From Actinocrinis puniceicyclus (GTDB taxonomy: Bacteria > Actinomycetota > Actinomycetes > Streptomycetales > Catenulisporaceae), in NCBI RefSeq assembly GCF_018283645.1, contig NZ_JAGSXH010000005.1:1-64000 (forward strand): 64,000 nucleotides of DNA. Reading direction: 5' to 3'. Below the pieces are notes generated by a model. It searched no databases. It had not been told where the DNA came from and saw only the letters and a list, made by a program, of their open reading frames with translations. The position numbers were made by a program, and so were the translations under genes. Positions 48,836 to 58,364 of this stretch are shown here, piece after piece (the first letter of the stretch is position 1; the number at the start of each line of letters is the position of its first letter).

Positions 48836-50572
48836 ATGATTGCCAGCACGATGCAGGACTACCCGCTGACCATCACCGCGATCCTGCGGCACGGTTCGCT
48901 GATCTACGGCGGCAGCGAATGCGTGACCTGGGCCGGGGCCGGGAACCCGCCGCGGCGCGCCTCGTACGCCGAGATCGCGCGCAACGCCGAGCGGCTGGCC
49001 GCCGCGCTGGACCGGCTCGGCATCGGTGCCGGCGACCGGGTCGGCACCTTCTGCTGGAACACCCAGGAGCACCTTGAGGCGTACTTCGCGGTCCCCTGCA
49101 TGGGCGCGGTGCTGCACACGCTGAACATCAGGCTTCCCGGCGACCAGCTGGCGCACATCGTCCAGCATGCCGGCGACCGGGTGATCATCGTGGACGGCTC
49201 TCTCGCGCCGCTGCTGGCCGCGATCGCGCCCGGGCTGTCGGGTGTCGAGGCGTACATCGTGGTCGGCGAGGCGGATCTGAGCCGGTTCGCCGGACTGCCC
49301 GCCGACGTCAGAGTGCTGAGGTACAGCGAACTGCTGGCCGCCGAGGAGCCGGGTTATCAGTGGCCGCAGATCGATGAGCTCTCCGCCGCGGCGATGTGCT
49401 ACACCAGCGGGACCACCGGCGAGCCGAAGGGCGTGGTCTACTCGCACCGCTCGACCTTCCTGCACGCGCTGGCCGGGCAGTCCGCCTGCATGGCGGGCAC
49501 CACCGAGTCCGACAGGATCCTGACTATCGTGCCGATGTTCCACGTGAACGCCTGGGGCATTCCGTACGGGGCTTTCCTGGGCGGCGCGACGCTGCACATG
49601 CCCGGCCCGCACATGGGTCCGGACGGCCTGGTCGACTTCATCGAGGCCGAACGCTCCACGGTCGCCTCGGCGGTGCCGACGATCTGGAACTGGATCCTGA
49701 GCTACGGCGAGGCGCGAGCGATCGACCTGTCCTCGCTGCGGCTGGCGACCTCGGGCGGTTCCGCCGCGCCGCGCGCCCTCATCGAGGCCTTCGACCGGCG
49801 CTACGGGGTGCGTATCATCCAGGGCTGGGGCATGACCGAGACCAGCCCGGTCGCCGGGATGGCGCACCCGCCGGCCGGGGTGGAACCGGGCACAGCCGAG
49901 GATGTCGACTGGCGGTTGAAGTCCGGCCGGGTCGCCGCGGGGGTGGAGATGCGGGTCGTGGACGTGGAGAACGGGCGGTCGTTGCCCTGGGACGGGGCGT
50001 CGGTCGGCGAGATCGAGGTGCGCGGCCCGTGGATCACCGGCTCGTACTACCGCGATCCGGCGCCGGAGAAGTTCCACGACGGCTGGCTGCGCACCGGGGA
50101 TCTGGGCACCATCGACGAGCGCGGCTTCTTCCAGGTCACCGACCGGGTCAAGGACCTGATCAAGTCGGGCGGGGAGTGGATCTCCTCGGTGGAGCTGGAG
50201 AACCAGCTGCTCGGGCACCCGGACGTGCTGGAGGCCGCGGTCGTGGCGATCCCGGACCCGACCTGGGTCGAGCGGCCGCTCGCCTGCGTCGTGCGGCGGC
50301 CGGACGCGCAGGGCCGGGCGCCGGCGACGGCCGAGACGCTGGCCGCGTTCCTGGCCGGGAAGGTGGCCCGCTGGCAGGTTCCCGACTACTGGGCCTTCGT
50401 GGACGAGGTGCCGAAGACCACCGTCGGCAAGTTCGACAAGAAGGTGCTTCGCGCGCGGCACCGCGAGGGCACGCTCGACGTGCGCAGGCTGGAGCACATC
50501 CCGGGCGCGGAGCACGGTACGGAGCAGAGCACGGATAAGGGCGCGGATAAGGGCGCGGACGGCAGTGTTTAA
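48836..50572 (+). CDS. Medium/long-chain fatty-acid-CoA ligase
   Basis: The 578-aa AMP-dependent ligase has the P-loop TSGTTGEPKGVVYSHRS (near residue 190), A5 GWGMTETSPV, A8 RVKDLIKSGGEWISSVELEN and the C-terminal KTTVGKFDKKVLR with the catalytic lysine. It activates a carboxylic acid for the dehydrogenases of both operons. ATG 48836 follows AAGGAG. The C-terminus ends in a low-complexity tail with DKGAD repeats that adds about 15 residues. Confidence 0.92.
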   Translation: MIASTMQDYPLTITAILRHGSLIYGGSECVTWAGAGNPPRRASYAEIARNAERLAAALDRLGIGAGDRVGTFCWNTQEHLEAYFAVPCMGAVLHTLNIRLPGDQLAHIVQHAGDRVIIVDGSLAPLLAAIAPGLSGVEAYIVVGEADLSRFAGLPADVRVLRYSELLAAEEPGYQWPQIDELSAAAMCYTSGTTGEPKGVVYSHRSTFLHALAGQSACMAGTTESDRILTIVPMFHVNAWGIPYGAFLGGATLHMPGPHMGPDGLVDFIEAERSTVASAVPTIWNWILSYGEARAIDLSSLRLATSGGSAAPRALIEAFDRRYGVRIIQGWGMTETSPVAGMAHPPAGVEPGTAEDVDWRLKSGRVAAGVEMRVVDVENGRSLPWDGASVGEIEVRGPWITGSYYRDPAPEKFHDGWLRTGDLGTIDERGFFQVTDRVKDLIKSGGEWISSVELENQLLGHPDVLEAAVVAIPDPTWVERPLACVVRRPDAQGRAPATAETLAAFLAGKVARWQVPDYWAFVDEVPKTTVGKFDKKVLRARHREGTLDVRRLEHIPGAEHGTEQSTDKGADKGADGSV

Positions 50573-50629
50573 GAGCTCTTGGAAACTGTGTCAGGGCTCT
50601 TTTGCAGCGAGACGAGGAGTGACGGCCTG

Positions 50630-51868
50630 ATGGATTTCGAACCGAGCCCGCTGGCGCGCGAGTACCTGGAACGGCTGCGCGCCTTCATGGACGACCACGT
50701 CTACCCGGCCGAGCCGGTTTACGCCGCGCAGCGCCGGTCGCTGGTCGAAGCAGGGGACGTACACGGCGTGCCGCCGGTCCTCGAGGAGTTGAAGGCCGCG
50801 GCGCGGGAACGCGGGCTGTGGAACCTCTTCCTGCCCGATGCCGAGGAACCGCGGCACGGCCTGTCGGTGACGGATTACGCGCCGCTGGCCGAGCTGACCG
50901 GGCGCTCGATCGAACTCGCCCCGCAGGCCCTGAACTGCGCCGCCCCGGACACCGGGAACATGGAGGTGCTGCACCTGTTCGGCACCCCGCAGCAGAAGGA
51001 GCGGTGGCTGGCGCCGCTGCTGCGCGGGGAGATCCGAAGCGGCTTCGCGATGACCGAGCCGGAGGTCGCCAGCTCGGACGCGTCGAATATCAGGACGCGC
51101 ATCGAACGGGACGGTGACGAGTACGTCGTCAACGGCCGCAAGTGGTGGACCTCCGGTGCGATGGACCCGCGCTGCGAGATCCTGATCGTGATGGGCAAGA
51201 CCGATCCGCAGGCCGCGGCATACCGGCAGCAGTCGATGGTGCTCGTGCCGATGGACACGCCGGGTGTCAAGGTGGTGCGCTCGCTGCCGGTTTTCGGTTA
51301 CCACGACCAGCCCGGGCACGCCGAGATCGTCTTCGACGGCGTGCGGGTCGCCGCGACGAACCTGATCGGCGAGGAGGGCGGCGGTTTCGCCATCGCGCAG
51401 GCGCGCCTCGGTCCCGGCCGCATCCACCACTGCATGCGCGCACTCGGCATGGCGGAGCGGGCACTTGAGCTTATGTGCGAGCGCGCGATCGGCCGGGTGG
51501 CGTTCGGAAAGCCGGTGGCCATGCAGGGCGTGGTGCAGCAGTGGATCGCCGAGTCCCGGATGGCGATCGAGCAGGCCAGGCTGCTGACGCTGAAGACCGC
51601 CTGGTTGATCGACCGCCACGGCGCCAGGGGCGCGCGCACCGAGATCGCCGCGATCAAGGTGGTGGCGCCGCGGGTCGCGCTCGACGTGGTGGACAAGGCG
51701 ATCCAGGTACACGGCGGCGCCGGCGTGACCGATGACACTGCGCTGGCGGCGATGTGGGCTGCTCTGCGGACGCTGCGCATCGCGGACGGACCGGACGAGG
51801 TGCACGTGCGCTCCGTCGCGCGGACCGAACTGGCGCCGTACCTGAAGCGGCAGCGGGGTGATGCGTGA
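50630..51868 (+). CDS. Acyl-CoA dehydrogenase (ACAD10/11-like)
   Basis: The 412-aa FAD enzyme has [26 protein letters not shown], the [17 protein letters not shown] substrate segment and the C-terminal [10 protein letters not shown] and [19 protein letters not shown] motifs typical of ACAD11-like enzymes. ATG 50630 lies 10 bases after GAGGAG; the frame open to 50579 gives an unsupported leader. The stop overlaps a possible GTG start of the downstream TetR frame. It is the third acyl-CoA dehydrogenase of the island and the best partner for the APH-type kinase. Confidence 0.9.
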   Translation: MDFEPSPLAREYLERLRAFMDDHVYPAEPVYAAQRRSLVEAGDVHGVPPVLEELKAAARERGLWNLFLPDAEEPRHGLSVTDYAPLAELTGRSIELAPQALNCAAPDTGNMEVLHLFGTPQQKERWLAPLLRGEIRSGFAMTEPEVASSDASNIRTRIERDGDEYVVNGRKWWTSGAMDPRCEILIVMGKTDPQAAAYRQQSMVLVPMDTPGVKVVRSLPVFGYHDQPGHAEIVFDGVRVAATNLIGEEGGGFAIAQARLGPGRIHHCMRALGMAERALELMCERAIGRVAFGKPVAMQGVVQQWIAESRMAIEQARLLTLKTAWLIDRHGARGARTEIAAIKVVAPRVALDVVDKAIQVHGGAGVTDDTALAAMWAALRTLRIADGPDEVHVRSVARTELAPYLKRQRGDA

Positions 51869-51930
51869 AGGGCCGGGGCACGGGCAGCGCGCGCCGGGCG
51901 GGCGGGGCCGAAGCCGGCGAAACCGCGACG

Positions 51931-51960
51931 GTGACAGCTCGATCGACGCAGGTCGATACT
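51931..51960 (+). promoter_or_regulatory. Promoter and self-operator of the TetR gene
   Basis: GTGACA (51931-51936) and GATACT (51955-51960) are separated by 18 bases. Between them lies the inverted repeat ATCGAC-GCAG-GTCGAT (51942-51957), a variant of the operator core seen at 48716. The ATG at 51970 follows within 10 bases, consistent with a leaderless transcript. Confidence 0.5.
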
Positions 51961-51969
51961 CTTGTTGCC

Positions 51970-52593
51970 ATGCCTCGCACACCGCTCAAGGCGCTGCCCG
52001 CGCCCGCGCCGGAGCTTGCCCGCCTGCCGGTGCAGGAGCGGCTGTTGGCCGCCTCGCTGCGGCTGTTCGCCGCGCAGGGGGTCGAGGGAACGTCCGTGCA
52101 GGAGATCGTGGCCGCGGCGGGTGTGACGAAGGGCGCGATGTACCACTACTTCGCGTCCAAGGACGACCTGCTCTACGAGATATATCACCGGCTGCTCAGC
52201 AGGCAGACCGAGCGGCTGAACGCGATCGCGGACGGACCGGGCTCGGCGCGGGAGCGGGTGCGCGCGGCGGCCGCGGACGTGGTGGAGAGCACGCTGGACT
52301 CCATCGACGAGGCGATCGTCTCGTTCCGTTCCGTGCACATGCTGCCCAATCCGCAACGCGCGCAGGTGCGGGCGGAACGGCGCAGGTACCACGAGCGTTT
52401 CCGGGAGTTGGTGGAGGAGGGCCAGCGCGACGGGGCCTTCCGCGACGACGTGCCCGCGGACCTCGCAGTGCACTTCTTCTTCGGCTCGGTCAACCAGTTG
52501 GGCACGTGGTACCACCGCGACGGCGGGCTGACCCGGCAGCAGATCGCCGAGCAGTACGCGCGGCTCTTCCTCGCCGGGCTGGGTGCGCGCTGA
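51970..52593 (+). CDS. TetR-family regulator of the catabolic island
   Basis: The 207-aa TetR protein has an HTH at about 22-70 (TSVQEIVAAAGVTKGAMYHYF, split in helices) and a C-terminal domain of the FadR/KstR2-like type, with EQYARLFLAGLGA at the end. ATG 51970 is preferred over GTG 51865 because a promoter-like element with an inverted repeat lies between them; the longer form would add 35 low-complexity residues. It is the last gene of the ligase-dehydrogenase transcript and also seems to have its own promoter. Its targets are probably the palindromes at 48716 and 52717. Confidence 0.85.
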   Translation: MPRTPLKALPAPAPELARLPVQERLLAASLRLFAAQGVEGTSVQEIVAAAGVTKGAMYHYFASKDDLLYEIYHRLLSRQTERLNAIADGPGSARERVRAAAADVVESTLDSIDEAIVSFRSVHMLPNPQRAQVRAERRRYHERFRELVEEGQRDGAFRDDVPADLAVHFFFGSVNQLGTWYHRDGGLTRQQIAEQYARLFLAGLGAR

Positions 52594-52716
52594 CGGGCAA
52601 CAGCCCTCACCACTGACGGCGCTGGCCACGGTCGGCGCTCATTACGGTCGGCTCGAAAACCCTTCGGCGCCGTCCTCCTGTCCGGCGGACGAACGCGGCA
52701 TCCATCCCGTCTAGCC

Positions 52717-52734
52717 ATACCGTCCGGTCGGTAC
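52717..52734 (+). promoter_or_regulatory. Second operator copy upstream of the transporter
   Basis: ATACCGTCCGGTCGGTAC matches the 48716-48733 palindrome at 14 of 18 positions and is followed by TACGCT, a possible -10 element. This links the transporter to the same TetR regulon. Confidence 0.6.
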
Positions 52735-52804
52735 TACGCTCACGCCACCACGCGCGGCCATAGCGCGCCGCGCGGCTCCTTCGGTTCCGCTCTGCTTTGA
52801 CTCA

Positions 52805-52822
52805 AGGCTCAGGCTCAGGCTC
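52805..52822 (+). repeat. Three tandem AGGCTC repeats just upstream of the ribosome binding site
   Basis: AGGCTC is repeated three times directly before AGGAGG (52823-52828), which serves ATG 52838. Slippage in this run could vary the leader length. No further role is visible. Confidence 0.5.
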
Positions 52823-52837
52823 AGGAGGTCCAGAGCA

Positions 52838-54556
52838 ATGTCCGCTTCAGCCACGGAAGGAATCCCCGCACCCGCTTCGCGCCCGACCGCCCCGCGCGCC
52901 GCCCGGGTGCTGTGGCACCGACAGCTTTCGCAATATCCTGACACCGCTGCGAGGTACGGCTACCTCGCGATCGTGGTCGCCGCGACCGTCGTGCTCTACT
53001 ACGAGCTCTACATCCAGTACGCGGTCTCGACCGCGATCATCACGCATTACAACATGACCTTCACGTACTTCGTGTACGTGTCGGTCGTCGGCAACGCGGT
53101 CGGCGCGTTCGCCTCCCTGCTGGCCGGGCTCGCGGACCGCTGGGGCCGCGCCAACCTGACCGTGTACGGGCTGCTGGTGACCGGGGCGCTGGTCGCCTTC
53201 GCGGTGCCGAACGCGGGCTCCAAGGGCATGTTCCTGACGCTGATCGCGCTGGTCAGCTTCGTCGAGGGCATCATCCTGGTGACCACCCCGGCGCTGGTGC
53301 GCGACTTCTCACCACAGCTGGGCCGCGCCTCGGCGATGGGGTACTGGACCATGGGCCCCGTGGTCGGCAGTCTCGTCGTCACAGCCGTGACCAGCCACAC
53401 GTATTCGGGTTCTACGACGTGGCAGGACGAGTTCCGCTACGCCGGCTGGGCCGGACTGCTGGTGTTCGTGATGGCGCTGCTGGGGCTGCGCGAGCTCTCC
53501 CCGCGGCTGCGCGACCAGCTCATGGTGAGCCTGCGCGACCGGGCGCTGATCGAGGCCAAGGCTCAGGGCCTGGACACCGAGGCGGCGCTGCGCGGGCACT
53601 GGCGGCAGATGCTGCACACCGACGTCGTCGGCTCGGCGCTGGCGATCAGCCTGTTCCTGCTGCTGTACTTCGCCGCGGTCGGCTCGTTCACCGTGTACTT
53701 CGTCACGGCCTTCGGCTACTCGGTGCAGCGCACGGCCGGGCTGCTCAACTGGTACTGGGCGGCGAACGCGGTCAGCCTGGTGGTCGTCGGGCTGCTCTCG
53801 GACCGCGCGAAGGTGCGCAAACCGTTCATGGCGATCGGGGCGCTGGCGTCGATCGGGGTCCTGATCCCGTTCGCGCTCGCCGCGACCAGGCCGCAGACCG
53901 GCTACTACACCTTCGCACTGCTGGTGGCCGGGATCGGCGTGTTCGGCGGGTTCACCTACGCGCCGTGGATGGCCGGCTTCACCGAGACCGTCGAGCGGCG
54001 CAACCCGGCGGCCACCGCGACCGGCCTGGCGGTGTACGGCTGGATCATCCGCGCGGTCGTCGCGATCTCATCCGCCGTCCTGCCGATCGTCGTCTCCAGC
54101 GCGACACCGCTGGTGGACCACGGCGCGCAGGTCGCCGCGGCTCAGGCGCAGGCCGGGCCGGCGCTGGCGATCGTGCAGGCGCACCCGAAGCTGTTCGCGC
54201 AGCTTGAGCAGTACCCGCCGAGCCAGATCCCGCCGGCGCTTCAGGCGCAGGCCGTGCAGGAGGTCGGCATCGCGAACCTGCTGGCGGTGCAGAAGGCCGG
54301 GCCGCAGCTCGCGGTGCTGGGCGCGTACGGCAGCCAGGTGCAGCAGGCGGCGGCGCAGAACCCGAAGGACTGGCAGAACTGGTGGTGGGTGTGCCTCGGC
54401 GGCGAGGCGGTGTTCATCCCGTTCATCTTCCTGATGGCCGGACGCTGGAGCCCGCGCAAGGCGCGCGAGGACCTCGCCGCGCACGAGCGGCTCATCGCGC
54501 AGCAGCTCGCGCAGCTCGGCGCGGACCAGGGCACCGGAGCCGCAGCCGCCTCGTAG
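52838..54556 (+). CDS. MFS transporter (MHS-type metabolite:H+ symporter)
   Basis: The 572-aa membrane protein has about 12 helices and the MFS loop LADRWGRANL after helix 2. The region between helices 11 and 12 is enlarged by about 110 residues rich in Ala and Gln (about 415-520), which is odd for the family. The C-terminal tail is cytosolic. An operator matching that of the catabolic island lies 104 bases upstream, so it most likely imports the acid degraded by the ligase/dehydrogenases. Confidence 0.88.
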   Translation: MSASATEGIPAPASRPTAPRAARVLWHRQLSQYPDTAARYGYLAIVVAATVVLYYELYIQYAVSTAIITHYNMTFTYFVYVSVVGNAVGAFASLLAGLADRWGRANLTVYGLLVTGALVAFAVPNAGSKGMFLTLIALVSFVEGIILVTTPALVRDFSPQLGRASAMGYWTMGPVVGSLVVTAVTSHTYSGSTTWQDEFRYAGWAGLLVFVMALLGLRELSPRLRDQLMVSLRDRALIEAKAQGLDTEAALRGHWRQMLHTDVVGSALAISLFLLLYFAAVGSFTVYFVTAFGYSVQRTAGLLNWYWAANAVSLVVVGLLSDRAKVRKPFMAIGALASIGVLIPFALAATRPQTGYYTFALLVAGIGVFGGFTYAPWMAGFTETVERRNPAATATGLAVYGWIIRAVVAISSAVLPIVVSSATPLVDHGAQVAAAQAQAGPALAIVQAHPKLFAQLEQYPPSQIPPALQAQAVQEVGIANLLAVQKAGPQLAVLGAYGSQVQQAAAQNPKDWQNWWWVCLGGEAVFIPFIFLMAGRWSPRKAREDLAAHERLIAQQLAQLGADQGTGAAAAS

Positions 54557-54680
54557 CGCCAGGCACTGACGCACCGCTCGGCACGTCGGTTGTTCCCCTT
54601 CCCCTCTTGCGCCCACGTTCCCTCGAACCCCGGTGCCGGTCGGCCTCCGCATGGGCCGACCGGTACCGGATATACGGGCA

Positions 54681-54761
54681 CCGGATATCCGGCCGCGCAT
54701 CTCGCCATCGGGACACGTCCGCTTGACCGTCGATCGTTCGGACAGTCGATCACTCGGACAG
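54681..54761. repeat. Palindrome and direct repeats in the gap before the antiporter gene
   Basis: The 270-base gap 54557-54826 holds the perfect palindrome CCGGATATCCGG (54681-54692) and a tandem direct repeat TCGATCxxTCGGACAG (54730-54745 and 54746-54761, 14 of 16 identical), overlapping a TTGACC -35-like element at 54723. These are candidate regulator sites for the antiporter. No gene is supported here. Confidence 0.5.
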
Positions 54762-54826
54762 CAGCGCGGGTATCCCGCCGAACCGGCCGCGGGCACCGCC
54801 CGCCCGGCCCGACAGGGAGCGCCCGC

Positions 54827-56419
54827 ATGGACCAACTGACCATCCTGTTCGTGATCTTCCTGGCCACGATCTTCTCGGTCCCGGTGGGCCGCCGCATCGC
54901 GATCCCCTCCCCGGTGCTGATGACCCTGTTCGGCGTCGCGATGGCGCTGCTGCCGCAGGTGCCGAACCCGAACCTGCGCCCGGACCTGATCCTGCCGCTG
55001 GTGCTGCCCCCGCTGTTGTTCGCCGCCGCCCGGCGCACGCACTGGCGGCAGTTCAAGGCGAGCTGGCGCACCGTGCTGCTGCTGGCGATCCTGCTGGTGC
55101 TGGTCACCACGGCGGCGGTCGCCGGGGTCTTCAGCCTGCTCAACCCGACCCTGCCGGTCGGCGTGGCGGTGCTGCTCGGCGCGCTGATCTCGCCGCCGGA
55201 CCCGGTCGCGGCCACCGCGGTGGCCGGCGATCTGAGCCTGCCGCGGCGGCTGATCAACACCCTGGAGACCGAGGGTCTGTTCAACGACGTGACCGCGGTC
55301 GTGATCTACGGCGTCGCGGTCTCCGCCGTGGTCTCGCGGCACTTCTCCGGCTGGGAGGCGCTGGGCGAACTGGCCCTGTCCGGGCTGATCGCGCTCGCGG
55401 TGGGGCTGGGCCTGGGCTGGTTCTCCAACCACGCGATGAGCCTGCTCGGCGACGCGACCCTGCAGGTGAGTCTCAGCCTACTGGTTCCGTACGCGGCCTA
55501 CGTGGCGGCGGACCGCCTGCACGGCTCCGGCGTGCTCGCGGTGCTGGTGTACGGGCTCTACCTCTCCGACAAGATCGACGCGGACGACGTGGCGTACCGG
55601 CTGGTGGGCACGGCGTTCTGGGACATCATCGAGCTGCTGGTGACCGGATTCGCGTTCGGGCTGATCGGCCAGGAGATGTACGTCGTGGTCAACGAGGTCG
55701 GCGGTCGCTGGACCGCGCTGGCCAGCAAGGCTTTCGTGGTGGTCGCGGTGGTGGTGGTCGTCCGGCTGGCGTGGCTGCTGCCGGCCGCCTGGCTGGCCAA
55801 CCGGCTGGGGCGCGCCCGCGGCACGCAGGCGGCCGACGACAGGCCGATCACCCGGCAGGAGACGGTGGTCATGTGGTGGGCGGGAATGCGCGGGGTGGTC
55901 ACGGTCGCGCTGGCTTTGGCCATCCCGCTCACGGTCGACGGCGGCGCGCCGTTCCCGGGCCGCGACGCGCTGCTGTTCACCGCGTTCGCGGTGGTGTTGT
56001 TCACGCTGGTGGTGCAGGGCCTCACGTTGCCGCTGCTGGTGCGGTCGCTGAACATCGGCGCGGACGACCAGGCGCTGCGCGAGGCGGAGAAGCGACTGTG
56101 GTACCGGGTCGCGAAGGCGGAGCTGCGCCGGCTCAACGAGGCCGCGGAGGCGGGCTCGATCCCCGACGAGCTGTACGAGCGGCTGGCCGACCGGCGGCGC
56201 GGCCGGCTGGTGCAGTCGTTCCCGGAATCGGTCGACGAGGAGCTGCGCGCGGCGGCGAAGAAGCGTTACCGCGAGGCGGCGCGGTTGCGCGAACTGGACC
56301 AGGAGATGATCGCGGCGGGGCGGAGGGAACTGCTCGACGCGCGCGCCGAGCCGGATATGGACCCTGAGTTGGTCGACCGGCTGCTGCGCCGCCTGGACCT
56401 GCGCAGCGAACGGCATTAG
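54827..56419 (+). CDS. Na+/H+ antiporter, CPA1 (NhaP) family
   Basis: The 530-aa protein has 11-13 transmembrane helices (about 1-430) with the CPA1 signature LISPPDPVAATAVAGDLSLP and TEGLFNDVTAVVIYG, whose Asp residues form the ion site, and a cytosolic tail of about 100 residues (coiled, charged, HxxxH-free). ATG 54827 follows AGGGAG at eight bases. It exchanges Na+ or K+ for H+ across the membrane. It is not obviously linked to neighbours. Confidence 0.92.
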   Translation: MDQLTILFVIFLATIFSVPVGRRIAIPSPVLMTLFGVAMALLPQVPNPNLRPDLILPLVLPPLLFAAARRTHWRQFKASWRTVLLLAILLVLVTTAAVAGVFSLLNPTLPVGVAVLLGALISPPDPVAATAVAGDLSLPRRLINTLETEGLFNDVTAVVIYGVAVSAVVSRHFSGWEALGELALSGLIALAVGLGLGWFSNHAMSLLGDATLQVSLSLLVPYAAYVAADRLHGSGVLAVLVYGLYLSDKIDADDVAYRLVGTAFWDIIELLVTGFAFGLIGQEMYVVVNEVGGRWTALASKAFVVVAVVVVVRLAWLLPAAWLANRLGRARGTQAADDRPITRQETVVMWWAGMRGVVTVALALAIPLTVDGGAPFPGRDALLFTAFAVVLFTLVVQGLTLPLLVRSLNIGADDQALREAEKRLWYRVAKAELRRLNEAAEAGSIPDELYERLADRRRGRLVQSFPESVDEELRAAAKKRYREAARLRELDQEMIAAGRRELLDARAEPDMDPELVDRLLRRLDLRSERH

Positions 56420-56464
56420 GCAGGCGGACGGACACATCGGCGGGCAAACTGCAAGAATGCACCC

Positions 56465-57183
56465 ATGACGAGTGTTGACCTGGCCCTGGCGCTTGGCACG
56501 GTGGAGACAGCGACCCTTGAATTCAAGGTCGCGGCCAAGAGCGCTTCGACCCGGGAAAAGATCGGGCAGGCCATCTGCGCCATGGCCAACGATCTGACCG
56601 CCGCCGGTGGCGGCGACATCCTCGTCGGTGTGGACGACAATGGAAATCCGGCCGACGACGTCGACACTTCCGACGGGGCTTTGCGTGCCTTCGCTGACTT
56701 TCGCGACGATGGACGCATCCTCGACCGCCCCGGCCTGACAGTGAACATCGCCACGTACAAGACAAAGCCAGTCGTCAGACTGCACGTCAATGCCTCCGCT
56801 GCACCCCCGGTGCGCTTCAACAACGTCGTCTACGTCCGGCCCGGGCCCACGACGCGCAAGGCGCACGCCGACGACGAGAGGGTTCTGACAGAGCGACGCC
56901 GGGCGAACGATCTTCCATTCGACCTGCACACCCGTCCGTCCGCGGCACAGGATGACCTGAACCTCAAGGACCGTACGGGAGGGTCACTCCCGATAATTTC
57001 TACAGCATCAACGATTACCGCAATCCGTCACTCGCCGGGGCGATGAAGAATCTCGGCTTGGTCAACCGGTTCGGGCGCGGCATCACCCGGATCAAGACAT
57101 CGATGGCGGACAACGGGAATCCCGAGCCGGAATTCCTGGTGAACGACGCTCAGTGGGCTGTCATTCTGCGGAGCACCCGGTGA
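56465..57183 (+). pseudogene. Deleted and frameshifted AlbA_2-domain ATP-binding protein
   Basis: The 5' part (56465 to about 56967) encodes an AlbA_2/Schlafen-type N-terminal domain: ATLEFKVAAKSASTREKIGQ, GGGDILVGVDDNG, and YVRPGPTTRKAH, ending in DDLNLK. The sequence then continues in another frame with GPYGRVTPDNFYSINDYRNP and MKNLGLVNRFGRGI, the GHKL-like C-terminal end of the same family. The middle (about 150 residues of the usual 400) is gone, and the junction near 56966-56969 shifts the frame. The stop at 57181 overlaps the GTG of the ParA-like gene, so the pair was once an operon. Confidence 0.8.
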
Positions 57184-58214
57184 AGACGCTCGCGCTGTTC
57201 AACAACAAAGGCGGAGTCGGCAAGACGACTCTGACCTACCACTTGGCGCACATGCTGCAGCGACTCGGCTACCGGGTCCTCGCCGTGGACCTGGACCCGC
57301 AGGCCAACCTGACCTCGTCCTTCCTGGACGACGGGGACCTCGCCGAACTCTGGGGCGAGCCCGAGGACGCCCTCGCGGGTTCCGCTTATCCACGCAGGCT
57401 ACCGGGGACCGGCATCATGTCCGGCGATACCGGCACGGTGGCCGCGGCGATCGAACCGCTCCTCGACCAGACCGGTGACGTCCGCTTCTTCGACCCCGCA
57501 CAGATCCGGGCGAAGCTGAGCCTCGTGCCCGGTGATCTCGAACTGAGCAGATTCGAAGACAAGCTCTCCGACGCCTGGCCGCGCTGCTTCACGGGATCCG
57601 ACAAGGGGGCTTTGCGCGTCTCGACCGCCTTCCACCGGATCATCCAGGACGCCGGCGAACGCGCCACGGCGGACATCGCCCTCATCGACGTGGGTCCGAA
57701 CCTGGGCGCGATCAACCGTTCGGCGTTACTGGCAGCCGATTGCGTACTCATGCCGCTCGCCGCGGACCTGTACTCGCTGCGTGGACTGCGCAACCTGGGA
57801 CCGTCGCTTCGCGATTGGCGTCGAGCGTGGCAGGACACCGTGATCCCCAGGGCGCCGAAGGACATGCGGCTGCCCGCGGGCACCATGGAGCCGATCGGCT
57901 ACGTGATCATGCAGCCGGTCATGCGTCTGAGCCGTCCCGTCAGAGCCTACGAGCCATGGCTCAGGCGCATCCCCGAGGTGTACGCCACCTCGGTGCTCGG
58001 TGAGCCATTCGACCCGGAAGCGGGTGGCGACTATCACATCGCAACCATGCCGAACTACCAGAGCCTGATGCCGCTCGCCCATGACGCCCGCAAGCCGATG
58101 TTCGATCTTCGGGCGGGAGACGGCGCACTCGGCGCCACCCAGGCCTACGTCGACAAGTGCTACCAGGACTTCCGCCGACTGGCGAAGGCGGTGGCGGCGC
58201 GGCTGGAGCTTTGA
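57180..58214 (+). CDS. ParA/MinD-like ATPase, partner of the broken AlbA_2 gene
   Basis: The 344-aa protein begins KTLALFNNKGGVGKTT (deviant Walker A, KGGVGKT) and has switch I/II segments LDPQANLTSS and LIDVGPNLGAINR; it is larger than minimal ParA owing to insertions at about 50-110. No ParB or parS cluster is visible. Start GTG 57180 overlaps the stop of the AlbA_2-type gene (GTGA). Two-gene AlbA_2/ParA-like operons recur in actinobacterial genomes without an assigned function. Plasmid maintenance is less likely for a chromosomal copy without parB. Confidence 0.85.
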   Translation: MKTLALFNNKGGVGKTTLTYHLAHMLQRLGYRVLAVDLDPQANLTSSFLDDGDLAELWGEPEDALAGSAYPRRLPGTGIMSGDTGTVAAAIEPLLDQTGDVRFFDPAQIRAKLSLVPGDLELSRFEDKLSDAWPRCFTGSDKGALRVSTAFHRIIQDAGERATADIALIDVGPNLGAINRSALLAADCVLMPLAADLYSLRGLRNLGPSLRDWRRAWQDTVIPRAPKDMRLPAGTMEPIGYVIMQPVMRLSRPVRAYEPWLRRIPEVYATSVLGEPFDPEAGGDYHIATMPNYQSLMPLAHDARKPMFDLRAGDGALGATQAYVDKCYQDFRRLAKAVAARLEL

Positions 58215-58364
58215 CAGCCCGCCACGTGCCGTCTCCCGCCGCGCGGCGCCCTCGGGCCAGCCGCCCGGCTGTCCGCGATCACCGTTCACATGCCGAATCA
58301 CCTGTGTCGTCGCGCGCAGAGCACGGCTACTGCCGAGGCCGAACCTGGAACCTATGCTCAAGAC

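Noticed and set aside
57180-58214. Partition ATPase of a plasmid
   Set aside because: No parB gene or parS-like repeats are near, and the gene is coupled to an AlbA_2-type gene, so a plasmid partition locus is not supported.
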